From contig NC_135777.1 of assembly GCF_028453695.1 (NCBI RefSeq), forward strand, positions 9,165,714-9,229,713: DNA of 64,000 bases, written 5' to 3'. The position numbers and the translations under genes are program-made. Every line of letters begins with the position of its first letter. Within the stretch, counting starts at the first letter, position 1. This stretch comes from Augochlora pura (lineage: Eukaryota; Arthropoda; Insecta; Hymenoptera; Halictidae). This document shows positions 25,731-38,400 of this stretch, piece after piece. The notes beneath the pieces are model-generated. The model did not search any database. It saw only the letters and a program-made list of their open reading frames with translations, and had not been told where the DNA came from.

Positions 25731-28409
25731 TTAAGAAATTTTGGAATATACATTATTTTCAGGGTTTGTCAAGTTTTCAATACTCAGAGGTCTAATATTC
25801 GTTAAATGTAAATTGTCTAGTAACACACGATTGCTCTTATCATTTAAATTAATCATGCTACAACTTCTGCCTTTACCGTTTGTTAATAAATGCTGTTTAT
25901 CAAGCAGTAATAGCAATGGTAGCTCATTTGGTGTTTTTATTGTTGTCTCTTTAGTAGTAAAATGATTGTTACTATCATTAGTAATTTGTTTCGAGTTTAC
26001 TGAAGATGAACTGGCACTATGAGATAAAAATTGCAAAGAATTAGATTTAAACCACGTCTTCGTCGAAACTACTTTTTTCTGTAATTGTAAGTCCGTCTTA
26101 TTTTGTGTATTCAATTGTGCACTATGTGAGTCTTTTGTAGTAGACATATTATGTTTATGAGCGTCAGTATGTTTAAAATTTGAAATTTGTTTATTTAATT
26201 CAAGGTTATCAGTCTTATTATCTAAAATATCACTCATACTTCGATATTTTCCTACGGAATTGATATCATGATTCAAAGATAAATTAATGTCACTATTGCT
26301 TTCCAATTTGTTATTGTTAAAGCCAAATTTGGAGTTTTTATTTGGCACATATTCTGTTGTACTTTCCACTTCTCCAGTAGATGTTGAACCTAATTTGATT
26401 AGATTTATTTTTATTGGACTATTACTTAACGATTTCGATATACTATCTTTAAAATTAAATTTACGTTTGTTTAATACGACAGAATCAACAGTTGGGTCTT
26501 TTGTTGCATTTGATCTTTCAGCAGGTGATGGTAAAGATATATTGGCCAATGGATTTTTTAAAGCCTGTAGATTCTTTAATAATTTTTGAAACTGATTTAA
26601 ACTATGTATAGACAATTCTCTTGTCTGTGAAAAATTATTATTTAATCCTGATGTAAAATTATTTGAGTTTGTACTGTCTTCATTATAAAATTGTAATTTC
26701 TTACTGTCGGTGTCATGAGCATTTTCAAGGGACAAATTGCTCAATTTTTTCATGTTAGTCTGTAATTCTAATTCCCACTGTGAAGATATTGTTTCGCTTC
26801 CATCAACTGATCTTTTCCCAAGATGTTCTGTATCTTCTTCCGATTGACAAGCATTCTGTATAATACAATAAAATTTGTTAATTTTCTCGACAACTAAATT
26901 ATATTAAAATGAAACCAAAGTTACAAATTATTTTACTAACATATTCTTCGGTTCTATTACACTTATTAAGTGGATGGGTCGTAACTTCTTTTATTCTATT
27001 GTCATTTAATTGATTAAATTCCATATTATAGTTTAGAGATTTTTGTGGACTAACTAGTTCCGCACCAACACCCGGTTCTCGAGGACCATTAGCTATAAAG
27101 TCTAAAACAAACAAAATAACATAAATAATATCCTTGAAAACAATTACCGATTCAGTTAATCTAAATAATAATAGTACCATTATCTCGCCGTTGTTGATGT
27201 ATTTGATTACTAATTTCTTCTAATCTGTGCAAACTTGTGGCATAATTAGTTTTTGCGACTTGTATTGCTTTCTGTATACATTCAACTCTCTCTTTTTGTG
27301 TTTCTAGCATTTGATCACATTGAGCTTTAACTTCAAAGTATGGACGTGCTTTTATTATAGCACGATGATGTTTTTCTTCCAATTGTAGTAATTTTTTCTC
27401 AGCATCATCATACAGTATTGCACGTCTATGATGCTCTCTAGCACATTCTGCTTTCTGATTCTCGGCATCCATTACCTGAATAAAAATACATTAGACTAAA
27501 TCAGACACGCTATATGGATTCTACATTTTGTATTCAACTTACTTTAAGAGTCGCATGGTTTAACATATCTTGCCACGCCTGGTCAAAATTCCATTCATGT
27601 TGATGCGAGATAAATCTACTTTCAGCTAGAGCTACAGTTTCTTTCGCTGCTGCATGAATTTCATTTGCTCTTTGAAATAATTGAGTTTGTTGTTGACATT
27701 GTACCTATACAATCAATTAGTAATTTTAATATTCACACAAATTTATCACACAGTTTCTTACCTGTGCACGACGTGCAACTTCAAGAGCATCATAATAACA
27801 TCTTGTTTTTTCAACACAACTGTTTCCCACTTTGTTTGCGATATCCTTTAATCTCTTTGTGGTTTCAGACAACAACTGCCTAAACGCAGTATGAGCTTCC
27901 TAAACAAAAAAGATATTTTATATTAATTTTAGTAGTGATGATAACTTTTTCAATAAAATAACTTACATTTAATTCCGTTTCAAGTTTATTTATGTCATCT
28001 GTAGCATCATTCAAGTTTTCCAGCTCAATCTACAATGTATTTATTTATTGTTTAAAAACTAAATACACTATGGCAAATAATTTTATGCAAATGAAAAATT
28101 AAAAAAGATATTAATTTAATCATAATTATTCTTTTTTAATTTGATTTTGTTAATTAACGCATATTCTATATAAAATAAACTCCTCAACGAAGAAGTGAAA
28201 GCAAAGTAGAACATGGTACCAGGCTGTGTTAGGCATCATCGTCGCAAGTAGTAATTATATTATTTTACATATATAAACGATTATACTTATGCTATTATCA
28301 AAAACAGACTTGCAAATATCAGAAACATATAAATAGAAGATGCGTCATTACAGATAATCACCTGTATACGAGGATCTAAAGATCCATCGGCATTGTCCGC
28401 AACATCCAT
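25731..28409 (-). CDS. pcs: SH3BP5/Parcas-type Rab11 guanine-nucleotide exchange factor
   Basis: Seven minus-strand exons give 664 residues, all phases consistent: 28362-28409 (MDVADNADGSLDPRIQ), 27967-28029, 27762-27899, 27543-27704, 27178-27475, 26941-27101 and 25731-26855. The first five encode the conserved SH3BP5 coiled-coil core (IELENLNDATDDINKLETEL; EAHTAFRQLLSETTKRL; AECAREHHRRAILYDDAEKK; EISNQIHQQRRD). The family PGVGAE motif follows in exon 6, and then a long Ser/Asn-rich, probably disordered tail. The SH3BP5/REI-1 family activates Rab11; Drosophila Parcas was first described as a Btk (Tec kinase) inhibitor. The tail makes it longer than the roughly 455-residue human protein. It is divergent from RpL17 across about 1.1 kb. 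Confidence 0.93.
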
Positions 28410-29500
28410 GCTTTAATATTTGACATTTAATTGAACTTGACATATAATCGTGGTCGTTAATTCATTGTGAGTTTACACCTGCACACGATCGTTTCAAATC
28501 ATAAAAAATGTATAACTCTCACAACATACAATTACTTACTATCGTTTACATTTCGAAAAGGTATGATGACAAACAATTACGGGTAACATTGGCGTCAACA
28601 CTTAATACTACAAAGCATATGTACCAGTGTATGTATATAGTACTACGAAGTTAAATTATTGGTGTATACGTACAAGTGGATCAGTATATGTATAGTAACA
28701 TTTTCCCACTATAGACGAGTCAATGCACATGTAGCAGAAATAAATACTGTGTGATCTATACACGCAAATGTATATATAACGTGTCCCGTTGAACAATACG
28801 CTTTGTCTTTTTTTAATTATTGATATGTACATCCATATAAGATTATATCGTTCAAAAGCATACACTACTTTTCGTATGATTCCAGAGTATTAAATTATGC
28901 ATATAAATGATGTCCCCTTAATTTAAATGTTAGTAATTTCTTTCTATTTTCTATAAAGTAACTGCACCCATTTAAAACAACCAAACTTCATAAATATATA
29001 CAATAATTTTATCATGATTAATACATAATAAATTTAATGTTATTTTTGTTAGTATTAGAAGGTATAAGACACATCGTAATAAATAATTTGAAATTAATAA
29101 ACTTAATTTCCAATTAAAGTATCTCAAAATAAGTATTATTATGAATGTAGTGCATTATAAATGATAATAATTTTTACGCTAGAATGTAACTAGAAACTCT
29201 CTTCTAGTAATACAAATTATTGATAGATTACGTAGATATAGTGATAAGATCTACTCCTTTACAGCTTCAGGTCGCAACATGATCCGCTAGCGAGGGTCAA
29301 CATAGAAATTTTCTTTGCTCTGATTAGGTAATGATTCATCGCTAAGGTAGGATCCACTGTGGATTGGATGTGCATTCAAATGGTGGGGATGCGTTCGGCA
29401 GCTTAAGGAATAAGAAAGCGTATAGGTCCCATTACTGTATTCTGTTCTGAACGCTTTAAAATTGGTAGCACTGGATATACAGGAAGTCTCTTTCTAGTTG
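28410..29500. promoter_or_regulatory. Divergent promoter region, SH3BP5-like gene (-) and RpL17 (+)
   Basis: The spacer holds the leader of the minus-strand gene (28410 to about 28600) and the RpL17 promoter (about 29250-29520). A CACGTG E-box sits at 29503-29508, a few bases before the inferred RpL17 start. Open frames here, such as 28656-28865 minus, are not supported. Confidence 0.55.
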
Positions 29501-29511
29501 CCCACGTGATG

Positions 29512-29541
29512 TCTTTTCCTTTAAAATCGTGCTGTTAAGAG
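29512..29541 (+). promoter_or_regulatory. RpL17 TOP-like start and leader exon
   Basis: The pyrimidine run TCTTTTCCTTT (29512-29522) is a typical TOP initiation context for ribosomal protein genes. A donor (AAGAG then GTACGT) follows at 29542, and the acceptor TGATTCCAG ending at 29794 precedes the coding start by six bases. The leader is therefore probably split by a 253-bp intron. Confidence 0.6.
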
Positions 29542-29800
29542 GTACGTATAGCCTGAGTCGCAAGAGTTTTTGAATCTATCTGCATCTGCAATTTTCCGTG
29601 AATAATTGCGTTGATGAGACGAGATTCTTAAAAATGTGATCAAGAACCGTTGTTTCATTGGAAAAAGTGTGATTTTGTTACTTGATAAATGATGATTGAC
29701 CAGACTCTAAATCGCGTGACGGGTCGGGCTGCGACATTTAGGTCGGTGGCCGCTGACGTGATAAAGGTTGCCAGTGACTTTTCTGTGATTCCAGAACGCT

Positions 29801-30669
29801 ATGGGACGTTACTCTCACGAACCGGAAAATGCGACCAAGTCGTGCAGAGCACGCGGCTCAAATTTGCGAGTGCATTTTAAGGTACATTTATTGTTCACTA
29901 ATTAATCTAACCTTTAAATTGCAGTAGCGTGTGTTTACAAAACTAGTCTTGACGGCTCATTTCGTTCAATGAATTCGCCAATACTATATACTATTTGTGT
30001 TACAGAACACTCATGAGACAGCACGTGCAATTAAAAACATGCCTCTGCGAAGAGCGCAGAAATATTTGAAAAATGTCATTGAACACAAGGAGTGTGTCCC
30101 ATTCCGTAGATTCAATGGTGGTGTCGGGAGATGTACCCAAGCTAAACAATTCGGCACTACGCAAGGTAAATTTGATTCACTGAGAAATATTTTTATTAAA
30201 TCAAAAGGCTTTGCTTAACCTCAAAATTTGCAGCTATTAATGAACACTTCTTGTCTTAGGTCGTTGGCCCAAGAAGTCAGCCGAATTTTTACTCCAGCTG
30301 TTGAAAAATGCAGAAAGTAACGCCGATGTTAGTGGATTGGAAATTGACAGACTTGTGATTAATCATATTCAAGTAAATCATGCTCCTTGTTTGCGAAGAA
30401 GGACATACAGAGCTCATGGTCGTATCAATCGTAAGTATTCGCAGTGCATTTGTTTTGTATGTATAGAATACTTGCATAAGAATTTTGGTGATTTAATTAA
30501 TTTTATTTGTCTCTGTGTAGCGTATATGAGCTCTCCATGTCACATTGAAGTAATTTTGACAGAGAAAGAACCATTTGTTGTCAAGAGTCTAGAAGAAGAG
30601 GAGCCTTCCAAAAAGAAACCCAGTAAGAAGAAGCTTGCAAGGCAAAAGGAAAAGATGATGAGAGAATAA
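29801..30669 (+). CDS. RpL17: 60S ribosomal protein L17 (uL22)
   Basis: Four coding exons, 29801-29881, 30006-30165, 30260-30430 and 30521-30669, join in phase to 186 residues, the usual insect length. Exon 1 encodes MGRYSHEPENATKSCRARGS. Exon 2 carries THETARAIKNMPLRRAQKYL and FNGGVGRCTQAKQFG. Exon 3 starts GRWPKKSAEFLLQLLKNAES. Exon 4 ends in the usual Lys-rich tail. This is a structural protein of the large ribosomal subunit lining the exit tunnel. The start codon follows the leader acceptor at 29793-29794. The single-frame readings through the introns are shadows. Confidence 0.98.
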
Positions 30670-30941
30670 TTTTATCTACTAATTGGATATTGAATGTATT
30701 GTGGGAAATGAAGATTGCACTGTTCTCTAGTTACTTTGCTCTTATTTATATCCTACCATTTGCCAATTGGCGGATAAAGTTTTAGAAATTAAATTACTTT
30801 TATGCTAATAGCTTAAACTGACTGTTTTTGCCATAGATTTTTCTTAATGATTCCACATTACGATTGAAATTATAGATTGGATGAAAACATTCTGTAACTA
30901 CACGGTAACACCATTTGATGTTTTTGAAAATGATAATTTAA

Positions 30942-31210
30942 TTCTAAAACTTGAAAAATGGCGCCAATTGTGATAAGTGACTCCACTTGTGGTGAAGTCT
31001 TAAAATTGGGTTTGGTGGTTTGTACAATGCCAATTGGTGTAATGATAAAGTGTCAAACTGTTCGCTCATATCGACTGTAGGTAGTATGGCGAACAGTTTG
31101 AGCGTTCTGTCACTACATTGATTGGCGCTATACGCATCCCTAAATCAAGCTTTGAAATTTCTTAAAAAACGGAGTCACTGATAAAAATGGCGCTACTTTT
31201 GAATTTTTAA
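30942..31210. repeat. Degenerate palindromic element, MITE-like
   Basis: Outer arms at 30942-30984 and 31171-31210 match imperfectly in inverted orientation (shared GCGCCA, GATAAGTGACTCC-type and TCAGTGACTCC cores). An inner pair, CAAACTGTTCGC near 31054 and GCGAACAGTTTG near 31089, is perfect. No transposase frame or clear target duplication is visible. The outer ends are uncertain. Confidence 0.5.
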
Positions 31211-32314
31211 AAGTTTATGGCAAAAATGGTAAGAATTATCCGTACACAATATTTGCAATAATAAATAATTTTTTTTTGCATTACACAAATGCGAAAGAAT
31301 CTCTTGAACATATATGTATCCTAAAAATATTATTTTGGATCATGCTACTTTTAATACATTTACATACTTTCCTTACGACAAGAATTATTTGTGGCTTTAA
31401 CAAATATTCAATACTTCGTTTATATTCAATGTAACAAATGTGTTTGCTGTTGAGGTAATATGGTTACAGAAATTTTCTTCGACGATTCGTGTGCCCTGAA
31501 AATATTTGTTTAACCCTCAAAGAGGGTTTAAAAGAATTTGTTATAACGATATCGTATGAGGTATCGATATCGATATCGTATCATAATCTTCACCACAGGA
31601 AATTGAGTATCTTCTAATTGAATATCACAGAAATAATTCTTTAATTGTTATATTTCTTTTTTATATTTCAAATCCTTGCAATTGTTACATTTTAAATTAG
31701 AAATATGTAGGAGTATACAATTTACAACGGCAATTCACATTGAACGAACGATGAAACATACAAAAGTGCGTAGTAAAATGTTCTCGAAAAATGATCTCTA
31801 CTTATAAGTGCTGTATCTACATTGTACGTTTAATATCAGTATACAAAATTCTCACGCTTTTACATTTCGGAACGCATTGTTCAGGGTCTAGTGCTTTGAA
31901 AGTATATAGGAAATACTTTGAACACTTCATTACATCGTAGGAATTTAAATTTGTATTTTAATTACTTTATTTCTGCAAAACTTGCCTTTATAATTACGTC
32001 CAGAATTTAAATACTTCTAACTGAGCGGTTACGGGCTACAAAACAATTTGTTGTATGCATAAGCAAATATATGTACAACATTATAAGTCGTAGGTTTTTT
32101 AATATTGAAGTTGATTGTTCACGACGTGTTATGGATTACCTTCCCTAAAATGTATGGTAACCCTACATTATCATGATTCCTATCGCCTAAGATTTCTGTT
32201 TGATTACCGTTTGATCTTGATATGTAAAATAGGAATGTATGGCTTGATTATAACAATACTGTTGTTTGTAATATCATCCATTCATAAACTAAATTTGTGT
32301 AAAAAGATGAGCGT

Positions 32315-32333
32315 GGGGGGGGGGGGGGGGGGG
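32315..32333. repeat. Poly-G run (19 G)
   Basis: An uninterrupted G run followed by CACCGG. It lies 88 bases past the stop of the SV2-like gene, so as a C run in its probable 3'UTR. Length may be unreliable for technical reasons. Confidence 0.85.
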
Positions 32334-32420
32334 CACCGGTTTTGCGCGTTTAAAATTTTCTTTGAGAAATGTATACATGACTGTACATTCAATTAGATTT
32401 GATAGAATTTTCCACTGATG

Positions 32421-35400
32421 TCAAGAAAGTGGTTCACGAGTTGTGTTTGGTAAGAATAAGCACAATAATCCTCCACCTGAAAGGAAAGAAATGCATTACA
32501 ATTTTTCTTAATTTAGAAAATTGAGTTATTATTACAGGCGTTTTCGTGGAGGGACCTACCAATTAGAAGAGCAGCGACAATGAAGGTCGGTGCTGGACAG
32601 TATATGTCCAGAAGTTGAGCTATTACAATGTTCCCAATAATACCACCAAGCCGCGCCGCGACCATGGAAATAGCAATTCCAGTTGCACGTAGATGGGTTG
32701 GGAAAACTTCGGTTATTAGACAGTCCAGTGCTGCATTTCCGCAGCTTATCACACCGCTGAAGATGGCCGACACGATCAGGTTCTGGTACTTATTGTGCAC
32801 AAAGTACAACCCGATCGAGCATAATCCCGACGAAAACGTACTAAACACTGCAGAAAAGACAAGATTATCAATTCTCGACATTTTTCTTTCTTTTCATCTT
32901 CTATTCATTGTTTATTACATTGTTGCCCGCAAACCTACCCCTATAGTAATAGGGGTAATAATAATATATTTTTTATAAACGCTTACCACTTCGTTCATGA
33001 ACTTTAGTTACACATGCATCAGTTTACAAGATTTTATGTTCCAGTTTAATCTCAAATATGAGGTGGAAACAAATTGGTTGCTCACCAAGGAAAAACTTGC
33101 GGCCGAGACGGTCCATTCCCAAAACAGCGACGATATTTGCGGGAATAGCGGAGGCTACAGTGATTAGGGATTCCAAGAAAACTGAGGCACCGATTTTATC
33201 CGAACAGAGATTCTCGATTTTGTGAGCACCCTTTTGAACCACGTAATCGGTCACTTCACAGGTCGATGCGACCACGCCGTCGTGGTCACGATGAAATTCG
33301 TCGAAACGATTGAACAGCTCTGGGAACCACATCATCAGACCATAATAACCGATGTGAAAGGTGAAGTTGATGATGATCGAGATTATGGTGAAGCGAAGAA
33401 TCGGTGAGATGAATAGCTGTCTGCTGTTCTCCACGATGTCACCGAGTATTGTTTTACATTTGTTCTTCTCGGCGCCGACCTTCACCGGTTCTGGCTCGTG
33501 GAAGCCATCGAGTATCAATTCTTTTACCTGCATATTTACATTAGAATAATATAAATGTCAAGAATGCCAACAGTATGAATAGTAATTACTTCATGTAAGT
33601 AACAGTAAATAGTATGGGGAGAATCTTATTAACCCTTTGAACTTGAAGCTACTTCAACGTGAAAACTAACATTATATGGTATTTTAATGTAGTATTATTC
33701 TTACATTGCACCTTAATATTGAAATTTAATAATGTAAAAATTACTTTGAAAAAACGATATAGGTATTTTTAGTGACACCTTAAGGCTTGTTATTCCAGTG
33801 CAAGTTGTTAATATCAGTTAAAGCAGGCGACACGATTTCTTCTGAAACTGCTTTTAAATTCTAAGATGCTTTCACAATTGCCAAAAGGTTTTTACATCCA
33901 GCTAATGTATAAAGTTCGATGTTCGTTGTCTCTAAATTCTTTTTTGTGTACATGTATGTACTTACCGTGTAGCTTTCACGCGGTTTGCCAGTGTTAATGG
34001 CATAGATCCCGCGGAAGATCTCGAGCGCCTCCTCGTATTTTCCGCAGGACAAGAGGTATTTAGGGGATTCAGGGAGCAGCAGGAGCAGCCCCGCGACGAT
34101 AAACGACGGAGCAGCGCAGATCAGCAGGAAGATTCGCCAGGAGTTATACGTGAACGATGCACTCACAAAGCCGATTTCATTAGGGATGATCAACCATGCT
34201 AGGCCTATATAAAAATTGTCCGATTTCTCTTAGGTGTACAATGATTGAACCTCAATTAGAACGTTTCATAATTTATTAACAGAAGTGAATATTAGTATCA
34301 TGTACTTCTAGTGTACTGTAATAGCTTGTTACTGCGACGAATAGGGTACAGTAATAAAAGTAAACTTGCCAGCAACAAAAAGGTTCCCAAGCGTCCAGAA
34401 GGCAGCCATGAAAGACAACATCGAGCCTCGCTTAGACTTCGGCTGGAACTCTGCAAAGTACGACCAGATGACAGGTCCACTGCCTCCGAGACTAAAATCA
34501 CAGAAAGATTATAAAATCATGTACATATTTAATTGAGCGACTTATTTATTTATCGCGTCACAATAACGAAAACATGTAACTTCATTTAAAAAGAACTCCG
34601 ATGGCCTTGAAATCTCTAATAAATGACCTCAACCAGGTTTACAAGAAATCTCTGTAGTTCAAAGAATCGGCACGAAAATTTGCCAGGACGGTTTTCATCA
34701 ACTTTTTAAGAATCGCCGAAATCAGCAATATCGCTTATAAGCGTCGAAATGCCTTTCGAAAAGGCTCGCACGCGCGCACGATTCGATTACTTACGCAGCG
34801 CCGTTAAGAAAACGGAACAGCATGAAGAGTTCATAGGACTGGCTGAAGCTGGAGGCTACGATGCAAACGGCGTTCGCGAATGAGATGGCGATGAGAACCT
34901 TTCGACGGCCCAGGGCATCCGCGATGGAGCCCCAGGCGTACGCGCCGGCCATCATGCCGATGAAGATGATGGAGTTGAGCCATCCCTTGGCTTGCGTGTC
35001 GAGCTTCAGATCACATTGTGCACTTGGCAGTATGAAGGACATGGAGATCACGTCCATCTCCTCACTGGTGCTGACGAAGCCGCATACCGTGAGGAGGAAG
35101 TAATGAAACTTGCCATAGTCTAAACAAACAACAAACATAGAAATTTTCACTATTTTTAAAGTAACCTCGACAGGAAACATAATATCCTCCATAATACTTC
35201 ATCGCTTATGTACTAAACATTACAACGAAAGAAACCTTTACACAGCCAACGTTTAACTTTTTAATTTATACTTTCTTTTTTAAATTTTGTAATTTCAGTA
35301 AATTCTCTTAACTTGTTTCTCAACTTGTAAACAAAAATGGACAGTTGAAGAAGAAGAGATACGATTATCCGAACCTTGTGGCTCGTTTTTGTAATTATTG

Positions 35401-38400
35401 ATAATCGGCAACTATGAAAGTATTAAAAAAAATAAACAATAATCGTATCTTCTCTTAAAAAAATTGTCCATTTTTGTTTACAACTAAGGGATAATTTGTG
35501 AGAAATTTACCGATCAGTGTTTGGATAATTTTCGTAATTTTTTATTACCAGATTTGTCGGTTTTCGCTTAGGTACACACAACTCTTTTGTAATACGAGTA
35601 AGTTCATAATACGAGTTTGTCTTTTTATCAAATATGAAACGAAGTATAGATAAAGAGAAAGAGGAACCGAGCTGAATTGCTCGACGAAACTCACCGGTAA
35701 GTTCAATAGCCTTCTCGAAATCTGCTTTAGCGTAGGATCCTTTCTCGGGATCTAGGGTCTTGCCCTTCGTTCCAATACCTGCACCAAGAAAATCGTCTGA
35801 ATTAAGAGGCTTGACAAACGGGCTACTAATTGCTACCTACGGGCAAGTTCGAGATCCTTGGAGCTACAGCCGTTTAGCCGCTCGTCTTTTACATCACACT
35901 CTGAAATAGAAAAGTTCAAACACCTGTAGTATCGTCGTTATGTTATATCTTCGTTCCGTTGTCGTTCGCGTTAACACCTGAGCCTGTTATACGCTCGCTA
36001 ACTAGAACATCATCGCCTCGCGTTTTAAGCAGACATCATCGACCGTCGACCAAAATTATTAACCTTCTCCGGCGAATTTGAAAGTCTCGTTAACCACAAC
36101 TGACACCCTCCGAACCGCGGCACTGAGGTGTTTCAACGAACCGTGGCCGATTAACAGTCGACCGACTGAGCATAAAAACTGTCACGCATCTGAAAAGGTC
36201 GTTAATCGATCGCTCGAATACGGCCCAAGACTGGAAACATCGAAATCATTGTCTCGCTGACCCACGCTCTTATCTTAAGGCAGAGCCTCGGCGGACTTTT
36301 GATGGATCTGCAAAGATTCTCCGCTCGTTCTGCAAGTTAGGGGCTCGCGATCGAACGTGTCCACAATTAATCACTTTAAAAAAACTTGTTCGTTTGCACT
36401 AATCTAGCTCCCTTGTTTCCAGCCGAAGGCATTTCGGATATCCGATCGTTATTTTCGATGAGCACATCGGCACACTTCGATCTTACCGCCGAATACTGGA
36501 GAGTCCGTGACCGATGCAGGGGACTTTGTGTCCCACACTTCCTGTCGAACGCACGTGAATTCTCCAAGGAGAGTGCAATTTCGTTTTATCTTTCGGTGTC
36601 TTTGATCAATTTTCAAGATCGGCAAAAATTTGATCAAAACCCTGGCAAAGACGCGAAACTATGGTTCGAATACTTCAACTGAAATGTAAGAGTACAAAAG
36701 GGGACCTTTTTGACAACTATTTCAGTGAAACGACCTCTACTTAAACTTGCTTTTCTTTTTAGAAGAAACGAGATAACAACATTTTATCCATCAAGCAGTA
36801 ATCGAAATGTTCTGTGCAAATTGCGCGTCTTTGATTTTGCCGTTGAGATCAAATAACAAGGGGCAGATGATAATTGATAAATCGTAGTGGTATAGAAATA
36901 ATAAAAGCGTGGCGTAATAGTTCAGGTGCGGAAATATTCAGTGTGCAATAAATATTTAGCGTAACTGTTTGAAATTGTTCGATGTCTTTTGGATGAATGT
37001 TATCGGTTTTCTCTTTTTCGTTTTTGAAAGTAATAATTTTGGGATACGTACTATAATTGTGCTTAGAGCCAGGTTCACTCTCTACCATTCTACGATATCG
37101 ACGCAGTTGGGTGAATCTGGCGTGGTGATAGGGTCAGCTAAGAAACCTTCGTTCTCGATGATGGGCTTCGATCGATATTAAATTGATCTCGTTCTCGCGG
37201 TTTGTTGGATCTCGGCGAATTCTTCCTGCTGAATCTGCGCTGATCTGCTGCTGCTGCTCGTCGGCGGGGCTAGGTTCTGCGCTCACTTGCGAGCTGAAAC
37301 ACGACGCAAAATCAGATCTCTCGTTACATAAGTGAAAAAGTGACGCTTTACGTTAACGTGTACTCATGGCCAGCTGGGTGGCAACATGTGATAGCGACCA
37401 TACGTTCTTCAACCCCTTGCGATCCCAAAAACCTCGCGCTCGAACAGCGACCGCACGACACTGTTAAACATTACCATAACTACAAATTCATTGCATTTAA
37501 TGATTAGTAATTATCGATTCTCCTCGCTTACAAGATGTTCTAGATAGGATGAAGTTTCTGAGTTCTGAGTGCCAGCCGATTATGGCTTCGAGTGCAGTCA
37601 TTTTATTCTGAATAATTGAGAACGGAAGAAATATTTGCAATTTTATTATTCATTACACTGAGGATTTTATGGAAAATAAAAAGTTCCTTTATGAACTACA
37701 TGAAACGGAAGACAGTTTATAGCGCGTTTCTTTGTTTTAATAACTTCAAAAGAGCGAAAACAATGTAACAATATTCTCACTGATTCCTGGTATCTTCTCT
37801 AGACTTCACTTGTACATTTAGAAGAAACTATGAAACTATATGAAACAGTAAATAATCAATATAATAAACATAATAAACATGCCAAACGACACTCATTACT
37901 CAAAATCGCAGAAGAACATTTTTATTTCGTGCAAAGATCTGCAGTCTATTTAGTTATGTTTCTGAATTAGTTGCATTTTTTGCCACACGTTGCCTTTATT
38001 ATCGTTGAAATAAAGTTGCATCGGATCGAATAATCGAGCGCGAATAGGCGTTGATCTTGGGCACGAGGAAGACCAAGAGCCACGTTTATTTGTTTTTATA
38101 TCGAAACGCATGATCCTATGGCGGGGAACGATCACGTGCTAGAAATCAATATCGAGGGGTTAAGTAGGGCTAATTCGTAATTCCACTGATAATGGGCGTA
38201 GGCCGCAACGATTTGAATGGCAACGATTTGGTGGTTTCCCAACGACGGAGATGACAATAGAGTCTGTTTACAAAGCGGCTGCAGACTGGGACGTGATTCG
38301 CATCGCCGAGAATTTTATCGTCCCCCCCAAGAGATGATAAGAACGTTATTGCAACACTACGATACGGAGAAAGAGGAGCCTCCGATGGAACATGAAACAT

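Larger units (their letters stand above)
30670..32420. other. Intergenic between RpL17 and the SV2-like gene (tail to tail)
   Basis: Contains the RpL17 3' end, a degenerate palindromic element (30942-31210), a CGATATCG-rich stretch at 31547-31585, AT-rich sequence, and a run of 19 G at 32315-32333. Because the SV2-like gene is on the minus strand, the last few hundred bases, including the G run, are probably its 3'UTR. No coding frame is supported. Confidence 0.55.

Noticed and set aside
33631..33840. TTAACCCTTTG at 33634 as a TTAA MITE
   Set aside because: No matching right end within 300 bases.
37190..37297. Possible extra 5' exon with a Gln run
   Set aside because: An acceptor-like sequence is present, but no donor at phase 1 to join the exon at 35900.
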